This document shows positions 22,450-33,037 of a stretch of 58,801 bases of DNA, piece after piece. Made by a program: the position numbers and the translations under genes. Source of the stretch: Yersinia pekkanenii (GTDB lineage Bacteria; Pseudomonadota; Gammaproteobacteria; Enterobacterales; Enterobacteriaceae); contig NZ_CQAZ01000001.1 in NCBI RefSeq assembly GCF_001152565.1, forward strand, positions 148,637 through 207,437, read 5' to 3'. Numbering within the stretch: the first letter of the stretch is position 1; each line of letters begins with the position of its first letter. The notes beneath the pieces are model-generated. The model was not told where the DNA came from. It ran no database searches and saw only the letters and a program-made list of their open reading frames with translations.

Positions 22450-22481
22450 CTCAGCAAAGACGGTGTACTCAGGAGAAAATA

Positions 22482-22949
22482 ATGAATAACACGATAGTTA
22501 ACTTATTAAACCGCCGGTTTTTGTCCGTCATATCGTTGCTGGCGCTATTGGTGCTGGCTGGTGTGGCGAGTGCTGCCAGCAATGTCGACATGGATTTAAG
22601 CCAATCACCGGAAGCTTCTGCTACGGCGGAAGGCAAGGTGAAAATGCCGAAACAGCAACAACGGATGGCGTTGAATTATGTTAACCAGCCACCGCTTATC
22701 CCGCACAGTGTGGATGGTTATCAAATCAGTAAAAATACCAACCGCTGCTTGCAATGTCACGGCGTTGAGCATTATCGAACTACCGGCGCACCGCGTGTCA
22801 GCCCGACCCACTTCATCGACCGTGATGGCAAGGTGTCGAGTGACGTTTCTCCACGCCGCTATTTCTGCCTGCAATGCCATGTACCACAAACCGATGCCGC
22901 TCCGATCGTGGGTAACAGCTTCCAACCGGCCCCAGGCTTTGGTCAATAA
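22482..22949 (+). CDS. napB: NapB, diheme cytochrome c subunit
   Basis: A 155-residue exported cytochrome with a signal peptide (cleavage probably after GVASA) and two heme-binding motifs, both CLQCH, near residues 88 and 128. It passes electrons from NapC to NapA. The frame extends upstream to 22416 without a ribosome site; the ATG at 22482 follows CAGGAGAA and gives the expected signal peptide. It lies 32 bases after napA. Heme attachment needs the ccm system, which is not in this window. Confidence 0.94.
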   Translation: MNNTIVNLLNRRFLSVISLLALLVLAGVASAASNVDMDLSQSPEASATAEGKVKMPKQQQRMALNYVNQPPLIPHSVDGYQISKNTNRCLQCHGVEHYRTTGAPRVSPTHFIDRDGKVSSDVSPRRYFCLQCHVPQTDAAPIVGNSFQPAPGFGQ

Positions 22950-22990
22950 CCGAGGCGTTATGGTGAGATTAGTGATGAGAGAGGCCAGTG

Positions 22991-23581
22991 ATGAGTGAAA
23001 TTAAAAAAACCGGTATTATTCGACGGAGTTGGCAGTGGTGGCGCAGGCCAAGCCGCTTGGCTCTCGGTACTTTACTGCTGATTGGCTTTGTCAGTGGCAT
23101 CATTTTCTGGGGTGGTTTTAATACCGGCATGGAAATGGCGAATACTGAAAAATTCTGTATTAGCTGCCATGAAATGAAAGACAACGTTTATCAGGAATAT
23201 ATGGGAACCATCCACTATAGCAATCGCAGTGGTGTGAAAGCGACCTGTCCGGATTGCCACGTTCCCCATGAGTGGGGGCCGAAAATGCTGCGTAAAATCA
23301 AAGCCAGTAAAGAGTTGTATGCCAAGGCATTTGGCTTGATTGATACCCCGCAGAAGTTTGAGGCTCACCGCCTGACGATGGCCGAAAATGAGTGGGCGCG
23401 GATGAAGTCCAATGGTTCGCAAGAGTGCCGTAACTGCCATAATTTCGACAATATGGATTTCACCGCACAAAAAACGGTCGCGGCGAAAATGCACAGTAAG
23501 GCCATTAGCGAAGGCAAAACCTGCATTGACTGTCATAAAGGGATTGCCCATAAGTTGCCGGATATGAAGGAATACCCTTAG
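22991..23581 (+). CDS. napC: NapC, tetraheme quinol dehydrogenase
   Basis: A 196-residue membrane-anchored cytochrome of the NapC/NirT family. One N-terminal membrane segment (LALGTLLLIGFVSGIIFWGG) is followed by four CxxCH motifs: CISCH, CPDCH, CRNCH and CIDCH. It oxidises quinol in the membrane and reduces NapB. With no napGH present it is the only quinol route encoded here, the simple napFDABC type. The ATG at 22991 follows GAGAGAGGCC; a GTG three bases earlier is in frame. A terminator follows at 23628. Confidence 0.95.
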   Translation: MSEIKKTGIIRRSWQWWRRPSRLALGTLLLIGFVSGIIFWGGFNTGMEMANTEKFCISCHEMKDNVYQEYMGTIHYSNRSGVKATCPDCHVPHEWGPKMLRKIKASKELYAKAFGLIDTPQKFEAHRLTMAENEWARMKSNGSQECRNCHNFDNMDFTAQKTVAAKMHSKAISEGKTCIDCHKGIAHKLPDMKEYP

Positions 23582-23626
23582 TACTTGAAGCTACCGGGTG
23601 TTAACTGCGCTCGTGAACCCGAATCA
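23582..23626. repeat. ERIC-type fragment after napC
   Basis: ACTTGAAGCTACCGGGTGTT followed by AACTGCGCTCGTGAACCCGAATCA matches one arm of the ERIC-type repeat. It begins directly at the napC stop codon and runs into the terminator. Confidence 0.55.
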
Positions 23627-23627
23627 A

Positions 23628-23662
23628 ATGCTCTGTGGACGTGATGTCGACAGGGCATTTTT
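23628..23662 (+). terminator. Terminator of the nap operon
   Basis: A 13-position stem with one mismatch and G-T wobbles (ATGCTCTGTGGAC with GTCGACAGGGCAT, loop GTGAT) is followed by a T-rich tract. Confidence 0.75.
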
Positions 23663-23752
23663 ATTGTGTCTGTTCTTATTGCAAAACCAGGGGGACTAGC
23701 GTTAGCTAGGTAAATAAAATCTTGTGGCGTTATTCGGAGTAGAGAAAGTCCT

Positions 23753-24328
23753 ATGTCAGTTAGAATTGAAAATATACAAAAAGAATTGTTATCAAAGAAC
23801 TGGTTTAAGCTGCATAAATATACCTTTGATTTAATAACCGATAACGGGACGCCAGTACAACAGATTCGCGAAGTCTATGACCGGGGTAACGGCGCGACCA
23901 TTCTGCTGTATAACCGTAAAAAAGGCATGGTAGTGCTGACCAACCAATTCCGCATGCCAACCTATGTAAACGGCAATCCTACTGGGATGTTGCTGGAAGC
24001 CTGTGCCGGTTTGCTGGATAACAACTCACCGGAGGAGTGTATTCGCCGGGAAGCCATGGAAGAAACCGGCTATCAGATTGATAAAGTACAGAAGCTGTTT
24101 GAAGCCTATATGTCGCCGGGTGGCGTCACCGAAGTAGTTTATTTCTTTGCGGCTGAATATGATCATAATCAGAAGGTTACCGACGATGTTGGGGTGGAGG
24201 ACGAAGTGATCGAAGTGGTCGAACTCCGGTTCAGCGAAGCCATTGCGATGATGGCGGATGGTCGTATTAAAGACGGCAAAACCATCATGCTGTTGCAGCA
24301 TGCCCAAATCCAAGGCTGGTTCAAATAA
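23753..24328 (+). CDS. nudK: GDP-mannose pyrophosphatase NudK (Nudix hydrolase)
   Basis: A 191-residue Nudix hydrolase close to E. coli NudK (YffH), which splits GDP-mannose to GMP and mannose-1-phosphate. The Nudix box runs from the glycine of [20 protein letters not shown] to GY, and [16 protein letters not shown] in the N-terminal half is typical of NudK. MSPGGVTE follows. The ATG at 23753 has a weak ribosome site. It stands alone between the nap operon and maeB; acrD and ypfM are further upstream. In the cell it acts in the cytosol as a homodimer. Confidence 0.92.
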   Translation: MSVRIENIQKELLSKNWFKLHKYTFDLITDNGTPVQQIREVYDRGNGATILLYNRKKGMVVLTNQFRMPTYVNGNPTGMLLEACAGLLDNNSPEECIRREAMEETGYQIDKVQKLFEAYMSPGGVTEVVYFFAAEYDHNQKVTDDVGVEDEVIEVVELRFSEAIAMMADGRIKDGKTIMLLQHAQIQGWFK

Positions 24329-24376
24329 ATACCCAATTCATTGGATGTTGCCGTGTTGCTAGCGGCACTCATTCCC
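24329..24376. repeat. Possible ERIC-type fragment after nudK
   Basis: ATACCCAATTCATTGGATG then a TTGC and CATTCCC block resembles the outer part of the ERIC-type repeat but is diverged. The rest of the 411-base nudK-maeB gap up to 24506 shows nothing recognisable. Confidence 0.4.
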
Positions 24377-24506
24377 TCGATTGTTGATAATCTCCTTTGA
24401 TGAATAAGTAAATTTGGCAGTCGATGCAAAAATGTTATCCAGAGTATGCCCTGCTTCATAGATTGTGCTAAATCACTCACTATACTGGTTCTGTGATTGG
24501 TCATAT

Positions 24507-24706
24507 ATACCCTTCGATCTTAAAGCTGCAGCGGTGTTAGCTACGTGGGTTACTCGGCCCATCCGTGGGCCTCGCCTCGTTGAGGCCGCTGCAAGCAGCG
24601 TTCAAATCTGCTCCCGGCAGATTTGTCACCCGAATCACTTACCTGAGTAAGCTCATCGGGATGCGTTCGCTTGCTGACGGCCTGCAACTTCAAGTTTTTT
24701 GGGTAT
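24507..24706. repeat. ERIC-type repeat carrying an internal insertion of about 70 bp
   Basis: The ends are ATACCC (24507-24512) and GGGTAT (24701-24706). Between them the known arms are clear: left TTAAAGCTGCAG, right CACCCGAATCACTTACC, GAGTAAGCTCATCGGGATGC and GCCTGCAACTTCAAG. The element is 200 bp instead of about 127, because a GC-rich block with its own hairpins (around 24550-24625) sits in the left arm. It lies immediately upstream of maeB, so it will be part of the maeB leader if transcription starts before it. Confidence 0.75.
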
Positions 24707-24739
24707 AACCTCGAAGCATAAAAGCAAAGGGAACCTATA

Positions 24740-27019
24740 ATGGACGAACAATTGAAACAGAGCGCGCTTGATTTTCACCAATTCCCCACCCCAGGGAAAA
24801 TTCAGGTGTCGCCAACCAAACCGCTAGCCACCCAACGGGATTTGGCGCTGGCTTACTCTCCCGGCGTTGCGGCCCCGTGTCTGGAAATTGCGGCTGATCC
24901 TTTGGCTGCTTATAAATATACGGCACGGGGTAATCTGGTTGCGGTGATTTCCAACGGTACTGCGGTGCTAGGGCTGGGCAATATTGGCGCATTGGCCGGT
25001 AAACCGGTGATGGAAGGTAAGGGTGTTCTGTTCAAGAAATTCTCAGGTATTGATGTCTTTGACCTTGAGATCGATGAACTCGATCCGGACAAACTGATTG
25101 ATATTATTGCTTCACTGGAACCGACCTTCGGTGGCATTAATCTGGAAGATATCAAAGCGCCGGAGTGTTTCTATATTGAGCGGAAATTGCGCGAACGGAT
25201 GAAAATCCCGGTATTCCATGATGATCAGCACGGTACCGCAATTATCTGTACTGCTGCGGTACTCAATGGCCTGCGGGTGGTGAAGAAAGATATCAGTGAT
25301 GTGAAACTGGTGGTCTCAGGGGCAGGGGCGGCATCCATTGCCTGCCTAAACTTGCTGGTAGCGCTGGGACTAAAGCATCACAACATTACTGCATGTGATT
25401 CCAAAGGTGTAATTTATAAAGGCCGTGAAGCCAATATGGCTGAAACCAAAGCGGTTTATGCCATCGAAGATAACGGTCAGCGCACATTGGACGATGCCAT
25501 GCCGGGTGCAGACATCTTCCTCGGCTGTTCTGGCCCCGGTGTTTTAACGCAGGATATGGTAAAAACCATGGCCCCTAGCCCGCTGATTTTAGCGCTAGCG
25601 AATCCTGAACCGGAGATCCTGCCGCCATTGGCAAAAGCCGTGCGGCCCGATGCGATTATCTGTACTGGCCGTTCGGATTATCCTAATCAGGTTAACAACG
25701 TGCTGTGCTTCCCGTTTATCTTCCGTGGTGCGCTGGATGTGGGTGCCACCACCATTAACGAAGAGATGAAACTGGCGTGTGTCCATGCTATTGCTGACCT
25801 GGCTATGGCTGAACAGAGTGATGTGGTAGCGTCGGCCTATGGTGAGCAGGACCTTTCTTTTGGCCCTGAATATATCATTCCTAAACCCTTCGATCCGCGC
25901 CTGATTGTCAAAATAGCCCCTGCGGTGGCTAAAGCGGCGATGGATTCCGGTGTGGCAACCCGTCCAATCACTGACTTTAGTGCTTATATCGAAAAACTGT
26001 CTGAGTTCGTCTATAAAACCAACCTGTTTATGAAGCCTATCTTCTCGCAAGCGAAGAAAGAGAAGAAACGGGTGGTATTGGCGGAAGGGGAAGAAGAACG
26101 GGTATTGCATGCCACGCAGGAGCTGATTTCTCAGGGGCTGGCTTACCCTATTCTGATTGGCCGCCCAAGTGTGATCGAGACCCGGCTGAAGAAACTGGGC
26201 CTGCAAATTACCGCAGGGAAAGACTTCGAAGTGGTTAATAATGAGTCCGATCCGCGCTTTAATGAATACTGGCTTGAATACTATCAAATCATGAAACGCC
26301 GTGGGGTTTCGCAAGAGCAGGCCCGCCGCGCAGTGATTGGCAATCCAACCCTGATTGGCTCCATCATGGTACACCGTGGGGAAGCTGATGCGATGATTTG
26401 CGGGACTATCGGCACTTACCACGAGCATTACGATGTGGTAGAGAAAGTGTTCGGTTTCCGTGAGGGCGCACATGTGGCTGGCGCGATGAATGCGTTACTG
26501 CTACCCACCGGTAACACCTTTATTGCCGATACCTACGTCAACGATGATCCAACGCCGGAACAACTGGCTGAAATCACCTTGATGGCCGCTGAAACTGTGC
26601 GCCGCTTTGGTATTGAGCCGAAAGTGGCACTACTCTCTCATTCAAGCTTCGGCACCTCAAATTGCTCGGCGGCCCGTAAAATGCGTCGCACGCTGGAGTT
26701 GGTTAATCAGATGGCCCCAGATCTGGAAATTGACGGTGAGATGCACGGTGATGCTGCGCTGGTGGAAAGCATCCGTCATAATATTATGCCGGACAGCCCA
26801 CTGAAAGGTGCCGCTAATGTACTGATTATGCCAAATATGGAAGCCGCACGTATCAGCTACAACTTGCTACGAGTGACCTCTTCGGAGGGCGTAACCGTCG
26901 GGCCAGTGCTGATGGGGGTAGCAAAACCTGTTCATATTCTGACGCCGATTGCTTCAGTGCGGCGTATCGTGAATATGGTGGCGTTGGCGGTGGTTGAAGC
27001 GCAAACCGAGCCACTATAA
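24740..27019 (+). CDS. maeB: NADP-dependent malic enzyme MaeB (with phosphotransacetylase-like domain)
   Basis: A 759-residue cytosolic enzyme that decarboxylates malate to pyruvate with NADP. Residues 1-420 are the malic enzyme ([34 protein letters not shown], the nucleotide-binding [16 protein letters not shown]). Residues about 430-759 resemble phosphate acetyltransferase and act as a regulatory domain bound by acetyl-CoA in E. coli MaeB ([28 protein letters not shown]). The length matches E. coli. The ATG at 24740 lies 33 bases after the ERIC-type element, with AAGGGAACC as ribosome site. Confidence 0.95.
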   Translation: MDEQLKQSALDFHQFPTPGKIQVSPTKPLATQRDLALAYSPGVAAPCLEIAADPLAAYKYTARGNLVAVISNGTAVLGLGNIGALAGKPVMEGKGVLFKKFSGIDVFDLEIDELDPDKLIDIIASLEPTFGGINLEDIKAPECFYIERKLRERMKIPVFHDDQHGTAIICTAAVLNGLRVVKKDISDVKLVVSGAGAASIACLNLLVALGLKHHNITACDSKGVIYKGREANMAETKAVYAIEDNGQRTLDDAMPGADIFLGCSGPGVLTQDMVKTMAPSPLILALANPEPEILPPLAKAVRPDAIICTGRSDYPNQVNNVLCFPFIFRGALDVGATTINEEMKLACVHAIADLAMAEQSDVVASAYGEQDLSFGPEYIIPKPFDPRLIVKIAPAVAKAAMDSGVATRPITDFSAYIEKLSEFVYKTNLFMKPIFSQAKKEKKRVVLAEGEEERVLHATQELISQGLAYPILIGRPSVIETRLKKLGLQITAGKDFEVVNNESDPRFNEYWLEYYQIMKRRGVSQEQARRAVIGNPTLIGSIMVHRGEADAMICGTIGTYHEHYDVVEKVFGFREGAHVAGAMNALLLPTGNTFIADTYVNDDPTPEQLAEITLMAAETVRRFGIEPKVALLSHSSFGTSNCSAARKMRRTLELVNQMAPDLEIDGEMHGDAALVESIRHNIMPDSPLKGAANVLIMPNMEAARISYNLLRVTSSEGVTVGPVLMGVAKPVHILTPIASVRRIVNMVALAVVEAQTEPL

Positions 27020-27080
27020 AACCTCTTCGCCCTTAGCATTGAGTATTCCATTACTCACTGAAACCCGCTGCGGCGGGTTC

Positions 27081-27182
27081 AGACCACTGACAACGTTCAA
27101 ATGAAGGGGAAACATGCCGTTGGGGCCGTAGCGACGTGAGTCGCCGAAGTGCTCCTAGGGGCGGTCAACCCTTCACACTCTG
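27081..27182. repeat. Dispersed repeat, copy 1 of 2 in the window
   Basis: About 100 bases beginning AGACCACTGACAACGTTCAA and including GAAGGGGAAACATGCCGTTG and CCCTTCACACTC. The complement of 52120-52218 aligns with it throughout, with roughly three quarters identity and the same internal hairpins. It sits between maeB and yaiI. Confidence 0.75.
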
Positions 27183-27206
27183 AGTTATAAATAGGTTTAT
27201 CAGAAT

Positions 27207-27664
27207 CTAACTGCGGCTTCTTGCCGCTTGCTGTAACCACTTATCCAATTCGTTGGCAAATTGCTGGCGATCACGCTGATTTAAAGTATTGGGGCCACCC
27301 GTCTGGATACCGCTGGCCCGCATGGTATCCATAAAGTCACGGATATTCAGCCGTTCACGAATGGTATCCGGGGTATAACGCTCACCGCGTGGATTCAACG
27401 CAATACCGCCTTTCTCAATCACCTCTGCCGCCAACGGGATATCGGCGGTAACCACCAGATCATTTTTTTCTACCCGCTGTACGATTTCGTTATCGGCAAC
27501 ATCAAAACCAGAAGCCACCTGTAAGGTGCGGATAAATTTTGATGGCGGGGTTTTCAGCGGCTGATTAGCCACTAGCGTGACTATTATCCCGGTCCTTTCT
27601 GCGGCACGGAACAACACGTCTTTAATCACATTCGGACAAGCGTCTGCATCAACCCAAATTTGCA

Positions 27665-27665
<1 letters not shown>
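27207..27665 (-). CDS. yaiI: YaiI/YqxD family protein (DUF188, UPF0178)
   Basis: A 152-residue member of the DUF188 family, which has a PIN/NYN-like nuclease fold. Conserved blocks are [53 protein letters not shown] and the C-terminal [19 protein letters not shown]. Acidic residues D6, D8 and the Asp of TADIPLA are where PIN-type nucleases bind metal, but activity is unproven. The start is the ATG at 27663-27665, which overlaps the hemF stop (ATGA). The two are therefore translationally coupled. Confidence 0.9.
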
Positions 27666-28600
<935 letters not shown>

Positions 28601-28837
28601 TCACTGGCCTGGAAATTTTCAGGGGCCAAGTATACCCCGATTTGCCTTCATTATTGTACTCTCAGTGTGGATTAGCGCGGTAACTCACTCTTATTGAGTG
28701 GGCGGGGGCAAGATTTATCGGGTTCCTCTCAAATATCATTACGCACTATTACTGCGGGAAATATCACTTTAATCTTGCGTGATAGAATATTTTCACAATA
28801 ATCAGAATATCCATTTTACTCAAGGGTGCGAACATCC

Positions 28838-29263
28838 ATGGAAATCCGCGTATTTCAGCAAGACGATTTTGAAGAAGTAATTCTGCTGTGGGAGCATTGC
28901 GACTTGCTGCGTCCCTGGAACGATCCGGAAATGGATATTGAACGTAAGCTAACTCACTCACCTGAATTGTTTTTGGTGGCAGAAGTCAGTGGTGCAATCG
29001 TCGGTTCAATCATGGGAGGTTATGACGGACACCGTGGTTCTGCTTATTATCTGGGTGTTCACCCCGATTTTCGTGGCCGTGGCTTTGCCAATGCGCTGAT
29101 CAGCCGCCTCGAGAAGAAATTAATTGCCCGTGGCTGCCCGAAGCTGAATATCATGGTGCGCGAAGACAATGACGCAGTGATCGGCATGTATGAAAAGCTC
29201 GATTACGAAACCCAAGACAGCATCATGCTGGGCAAACGGCTGATTGTTGATCAGGAGTATTGA
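28838..29263 (+). CDS. ypeA: GNAT-family acetyltransferase YpeA
   Basis: A 141-residue N-acetyltransferase of the RimI-like group, matching E. coli YpeA in length and sequence. The acetyl-CoA binding block is [21 protein letters not shown] (motif A, R-G-x-G). [19 protein letters not shown] forms motif B. The natural substrate is unknown. The frame opens four codons earlier at 28826, but the ATG at 28838 gives the conserved start [12 protein letters not shown] strong hairpin follows at 29339. Confidence 0.9.
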   Translation: MEIRVFQQDDFEEVILLWEHCDLLRPWNDPEMDIERKLTHSPELFLVAEVSGAIVGSIMGGYDGHRGSAYYLGVHPDFRGRGFANALISRLEKKLIARGCPKLNIMVREDNDAVIGMYEKLDYETQDSIMLGKRLIVDQEY

Positions 29264-29338
29264 GGGGTTATTGTGACTCTCTAACTATGTTGGAGGCTCT
29301 TCAATACTTGAAGCCACAGACGGATGATTACACTGAAT

Positions 29339-29381
29339 TAACCTAAACTTTCCCTCCAGTCAGGAGGGGAAGTTTAGGTTA
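29339..29381. terminator. Long hairpin, likely bidirectional terminator
   Basis: A 19-base arm (TAACCTAAACTTTCCCTCC) pairs with its complement across a five-base loop, with only one G-U position. It separates ypeA (+) from the convergent orphan gene (-). The A- and T-rich outer ends give U-tract-like sequence on both strands. Confidence 0.75.
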
Positions 29382-29391
29382 GATTATATAT

Positions 29392-29883
29392 TTATACTGC
29401 TGGAATGATCGTTAGCATTATCGGTGAGTTATAAAGAGTTTGTATTGCTGGTGCTGGATCAAGATTTTTTTCTTGAAAAGATGCCATATATTCAATTAAG
29501 GTCTTTTCTGACGATGATTTTCTTGCAATCACGGTTTCATATTCGTCAGTCAGTTGTGAGTTGAGATGAAGGGCAATGTTTTTTTCACTCATGAGTGATT
29601 GTACTATTTCTGTGTTTCCATTGTTGCTTGCAATGTTAATCTCGTTATCTAATGTATCAATGAAGCTAAGAGTGACGTTAGAAAGCACTTCTGATGTGAT
29701 TATGCCATCTTGATAATAGTCATGAGCATTTCTAAGAGTATGTTTTATATCACCATATTGTGTATTGGCATACTCCGGTGTTGGGTTGGGTATCATGGTG
29801 TTAATTTCTTTTAGTTGATTAAAACTGTCAGCAATATTCTTTTTATATTCAGCAAGCTTTGTTGATGCATTTTCAATTGTCAT
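29392..29883 (-). CDS. Orphan helical protein of unknown function
   Basis: A 163-residue protein that I do not recognise. It is polar and apparently all-helical, with no signal peptide, membrane segment or cysteine. KYKNIADSFNQLKEINTM-like heptads at the start and the stretch around residues 85-135 suggest helical bundles; the last 15 residues (TLYNSPIMLTIIPAV) are hydrophobic. The A+T content is clearly above that of its neighbours, a sign of foreign origin. The ATG at 29883 has a weak AGAGATAT leader. It is bounded by the hairpin at 29339 and by a 585-base A+T-rich gap, so it is a single-gene insert. Confidence 0.65.
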   Translation of the reverse strand: MTIENASTKLAEYKKNIADSFNQLKEINTMIPNPTPEYANTQYGDIKHTLRNAHDYYQDGIITSEVLSNVTLSFIDTLDNEINIASNNGNTEIVQSLMSEKNIALHLNSQLTDEYETVIARKSSSEKTLIEYMASFQEKNLDPAPAIQTLYNSPIMLTIIPAV

Positions 29884-30468
29884 TATATATCTCTATGATT
29901 GATGTTGGCTTTGTGATTGAGTTATCTGTAGGTTTATATGTCAATAAAGTCCTGACAGGCACTTACTGTAATCAATTTTAAATATCATAAAAATAAACAA
30001 TCAATAAACATAATTCCACAGAAATATAATTAAATATATTTATATTGTGATGGTTTTTAGTGCGAAACATTCAATGAATAAACCGAAATAGATGATGCGA
30101 GGGGATCTACCTCTGGCACTGAATCCGGCAATGGTTGCCCGAATGATGCGCGCCGCTTTCACACTATGTATTCGTCGGTTATCACCGCAGGGCTTGCTTT
30201 AGGCTCTTCCGTCATACAGCAAACTACATGTGCGTTGGTTGCCTTCCTACAACTCGAATTATTTAGGATATAGGTATTCTACTTTCTGCATATTGACATC
30301 TGAAAATGTTATAAAGAAGTGCCATTTTAAATTATCATTCGCATGATATAGTCAAATTATATTGTTTTACCAAAAAGACTCACAGCGATTTTAGTTAATC
30401 GTCTTATTTATATTTTTTATAATTTTAATGTATTAGATTATTTTATATAAACAGGGGAGTATTATCTT
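29884..30468. other. 585-base A+T-rich gap upstream of the sugar operon
   Basis: Most of it is A+T rich and without genes. A 35-codon plus-strand frame at 30095-30202 (starts MRGDLPLALNPAMV) looks protein-like but has no convincing ribosome site; I do not recognise it. An ERIC-type arm lies at 30234-30272. The promoter of the sugar operon should be in the last 150 bases (TTATATTTTTTATAATTTTA region at about 30408-30428). Confidence 0.45.
30234..30272. repeat. ERIC-type fragment, one arm
   Basis: GTTGCCTTCCTACAACTCGA followed by ATTATTTAGGATATA matches the right arm of the ERIC-type repeat; the left arm is missing. Confidence 0.6.
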
Positions 30469-31437
30469 ATGCGAAAAATGACTTATTTAATGACAACATT
30501 AGCTATTACCTTTAGTACCTTTGCATTTTCAGCTAATGCTGCGCCGAAAGGCAAAGATGCGCCGGTGACGATCTTAGTCTCGGCATTAACATACAGCTTC
30601 CCCCATTTTGTTTTTTTACAAGAACAACTTGAAGATGAAGCTAAAAAATTGGGTAATGTAAAAATCATTCGCTCTGATGGTCAATTAAGCGCGCCTAAAC
30701 AAATTGCTGATATTGAAGCGGCAATTGTTCAAGGGGTCGATGGTATTATTATTGCTCCGGCTGATGCGACTGCTCTGGCCCCGGTATTACGTAATGCAAT
30801 TAAAGAAGGTATTTCGGTCGTGACTATTGACCGCCCAGTTAATGGGGTGCCAGAGGTGATTGCCAATGTGGCCGCAGATAATTTAATTGGTGCACAACGC
30901 CAGGGTGAGGCGGTAGAAAAATTATTCCCACAAGGAGCGACAATTATTAACTTGCAGGGGATCCCTGGTGACAAAACGGCAAATGACCGTAATAAAGGCG
31001 TGCATGACACATTAGATAAGCATCCTGAACTTTACAAATTTGTTGCCGAGCAAACTGCGCGCTTTAACCGTGACCAGGGTTTATCGGTGACAGAAAATCT
31101 GCTAACGGGTTTGGCCAATACCCCAACAGTGATTGTCGCGGGTAACGACGACAGTGCATTGGGTGCCGCTCAAGCGGTTGAGGCTCGTGGCCTGAAAGGT
31201 AAAATTGCTATTTTTGGTTACGATGGTTCAACCGATGCATTGAACGCGGTGCGTGAGGGGGTATTAACCGCGACAGTCGATCAGTATCCAGGTAAACAAG
31301 GCCGTGAAGCGGTAAAAATTCTGACTGATTACATCCGCACGGGTGCCCGCCCGGCAACAACCGATATTTTGGTTAGCCCGGTCGCGATTACCAGCAAAAA
31401 CCTTAATGATGCAGAACGTATCGGCCTGGTAAAATAA
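30469..31437 (+). CDS. Ribose-type sugar ABC transporter, periplasmic binding protein
   Basis: A 322-residue periplasmic binding protein of the RbsB family (periplasmic_binding_4). Residues 1-24 form a signal peptide ending FSANA. The mature part has the two-lobed pattern: QIADIEAAIVQGVDGIIIAP in lobe one and TPTVIVAGNDDSALGAAQAV and IFGYDGSTDAL in lobe two. It captures a pentose-like or related sugar for the ATPase and permease encoded next. The gene is the first of the catabolic operon, preceded by ACAGGGGAG. Its stop shares bases with the ATPase start (TAATG). The ligand cannot be read from sequence; the context suggests apiose or its oxidised form. Confidence 0.9.
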   Translation: MRKMTYLMTTLAITFSTFAFSANAAPKGKDAPVTILVSALTYSFPHFVFLQEQLEDEAKKLGNVKIIRSDGQLSAPKQIADIEAAIVQGVDGIIIAPADATALAPVLRNAIKEGISVVTIDRPVNGVPEVIANVAADNLIGAQRQGEAVEKLFPQGATIINLQGIPGDKTANDRNKGVHDTLDKHPELYKFVAEQTARFNRDQGLSVTENLLTGLANTPTVIVAGNDDSALGAAQAVEARGLKGKIAIFGYDGSTDALNAVREGVLTATVDQYPGKQGREAVKILTDYIRTGARPATTDILVSPVAITSKNLNDAERIGLVK

Positions 31438-33011
31438 TGTCGCTCGAGACTTTATTATTATCTTCATATCCCGATGCTACTCCAGTGAATCGGGATAGAG
31501 AAGAATATATTAGCGTCCAGAATCTGACCAAATCATTTTTTGGTCAGACGGTACTCGATAGCATCTCTTTTTCTCTGCGAACAGGGGAAATAAGAGCGTT
31601 ATTAGGGGAGAATGGTGCGGGGAAATCTACGCTAATTAATATATTAAGTGGCGTGCATCAACCTGATGGCGGCAGTATTATTTTACAAGGCCATTCGGCA
31701 ATATTTAATAAACCACTTGATGCCTGGAAAGCCGGTATTACGACTATTTATCAGGAGTTCAGTCTCTTTCCTGATTTAACTGTTGCCGAAACTATTTTCG
31801 CCGGACATCTACCGATTAATCGATTTGGTTTTATTCGTTGGAAAGTCATAGTAAATGATGCGCGCCAGATATTGGCATTACTGGGTGTATCTATCAACCC
31901 GTTACGTAAGGTTGCAGAGTTAAGTATTGCTGAACAACAGTTGGTAGAAATAGCGCGTGCGCTAACATCCCAACCTCGATTAATTATCATGGATGAGCCC
32001 ACGGCGGCATTAAGCCCCCCGGAAGTCGAAAAATTAAAACAGGTGGTGCGGACCATTTCTGAAACGGGTGTTGCTGTTATTTACGTCAGTCACCGCCTTG
32101 AAGAAATTATAGCATTATGTGAAACCTACAGCGTGTTACGAGACGGCCAGCTTGTCGGTCAGGGTGAGGTTAAGGATGTCTCTATCGATAGTCTGGTTCG
32201 GCTGATGGTCGGGCGTGATTTAGCCGAGTTTGACCGCTCTGCGCGCGGCATTACGGGTAGCAATATTCTGGCAGTCGACAATCTGTCGAGTGCGTCTGTG
32301 GGAGTCGATCGCGTTAGCGTACGTAATGTCAGCTTCACCGTGAACGCGGGTGAGATTGTAGGGTTTGCCGGGTTGGTGGGAGCAGGAAGAACGGAGATTG
32401 CCCGGCTGTTATTTGGCGCAGATCCGATAGGCAGCGGCACCTTGCGTATTCAGGGGAAAGCTTATCACCCGTCATCTCCGCGTGATGCAATTGCCGCCGG
32501 TATCGGCCTGGTGCCGGAGGACCGTAAGCAGCAAGCTTTGTTTATGTCTCTGACAGTAGAAGAAAATTTCGCAATTATCTATTCCCCTTTACGCGCTGCC
32601 CGCCACTTTATTAACCGGCAACGTGAACGGGTCTCCTTGCTTGATTTTAAAAAACAGTTAAACCTGCGTGCCGTTAGTTTGGGGGCCGATATTGCCACGT
32701 TATCGGGTGGCAACCAGCAAAAAGTCGTGCTGGCTCGGTGGATGGCTCTGCACCCGGCACTGCTGATTGTCGATGAGCCGACTCGCGGAGTCGATATTGC
32801 CGCGAAAGCGGATGTTCACCGGTTGTTGCGTGATATGGCGGCAAAGGGCGTCGCGATCATTCTGATTTCCTCAGACTTACCGGAAGTTCTTGCCGTTAGT
32901 GATCGCATTATCACTATGCGCACGGGGCAATTGACCGGCGAATTGTCGGCGCATGAGGCCAATGAAGAAAACGTCATGCAATTGATGACGAGCCCTATTG
33001 TGCCAGTGTGA
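31437..33011 (+). CDS. Ribose-type sugar ABC transporter, double ATP-binding protein
   Basis: A 524-residue ATPase with two tandem nucleotide-binding domains, as in RbsA/MglA/XylG. The first has Walker A GENGAGKSTLIN (about 57-68), signature LSIAEQQLVEIARAL and Walker B LIIMDEPTAAL. The second has a degenerate P-loop (GLVGAGRTEIARLL, about 314-327) and the signature LSGGNQQKVVLARWM with LLIVDEPTRGVD. The N-terminus is about 20 residues longer than in RbsA if the ATG at 31437 is used; that start overlaps the binding-protein stop. It drives the permease encoded 26 bases downstream. Confidence 0.93.
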   Translation: MSLETLLLSSYPDATPVNRDREEYISVQNLTKSFFGQTVLDSISFSLRTGEIRALLGENGAGKSTLINILSGVHQPDGGSIILQGHSAIFNKPLDAWKAGITTIYQEFSLFPDLTVAETIFAGHLPINRFGFIRWKVIVNDARQILALLGVSINPLRKVAELSIAEQQLVEIARALTSQPRLIIMDEPTAALSPPEVEKLKQVVRTISETGVAVIYVSHRLEEIIALCETYSVLRDGQLVGQGEVKDVSIDSLVRLMVGRDLAEFDRSARGITGSNILAVDNLSSASVGVDRVSVRNVSFTVNAGEIVGFAGLVGAGRTEIARLLFGADPIGSGTLRIQGKAYHPSSPRDAIAAGIGLVPEDRKQQALFMSLTVEENFAIIYSPLRAARHFINRQRERVSLLDFKKQLNLRAVSLGADIATLSGGNQQKVVLARWMALHPALLIVDEPTRGVDIAAKADVHRLLRDMAAKGVAIILISSDLPEVLAVSDRIITMRTGQLTGELSAHEANEENVMQLMTSPIVPV

Positions 33012-33037
33012 ATTAATTTATTTATTGGATTAGAGAT

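Noticed and set aside
25595-26473. 292-codon minus-strand open frame
   Set aside because: It is entirely antisense to maeB, has a composition typical of a shadow frame (rich in His, Arg, Gln) and no family motif.
27060-27078. Intrinsic terminator after maeB
   Set aside because: AACCCGC/GCGGGTT forms a good stem but no T run follows, so I did not list it as a terminator.
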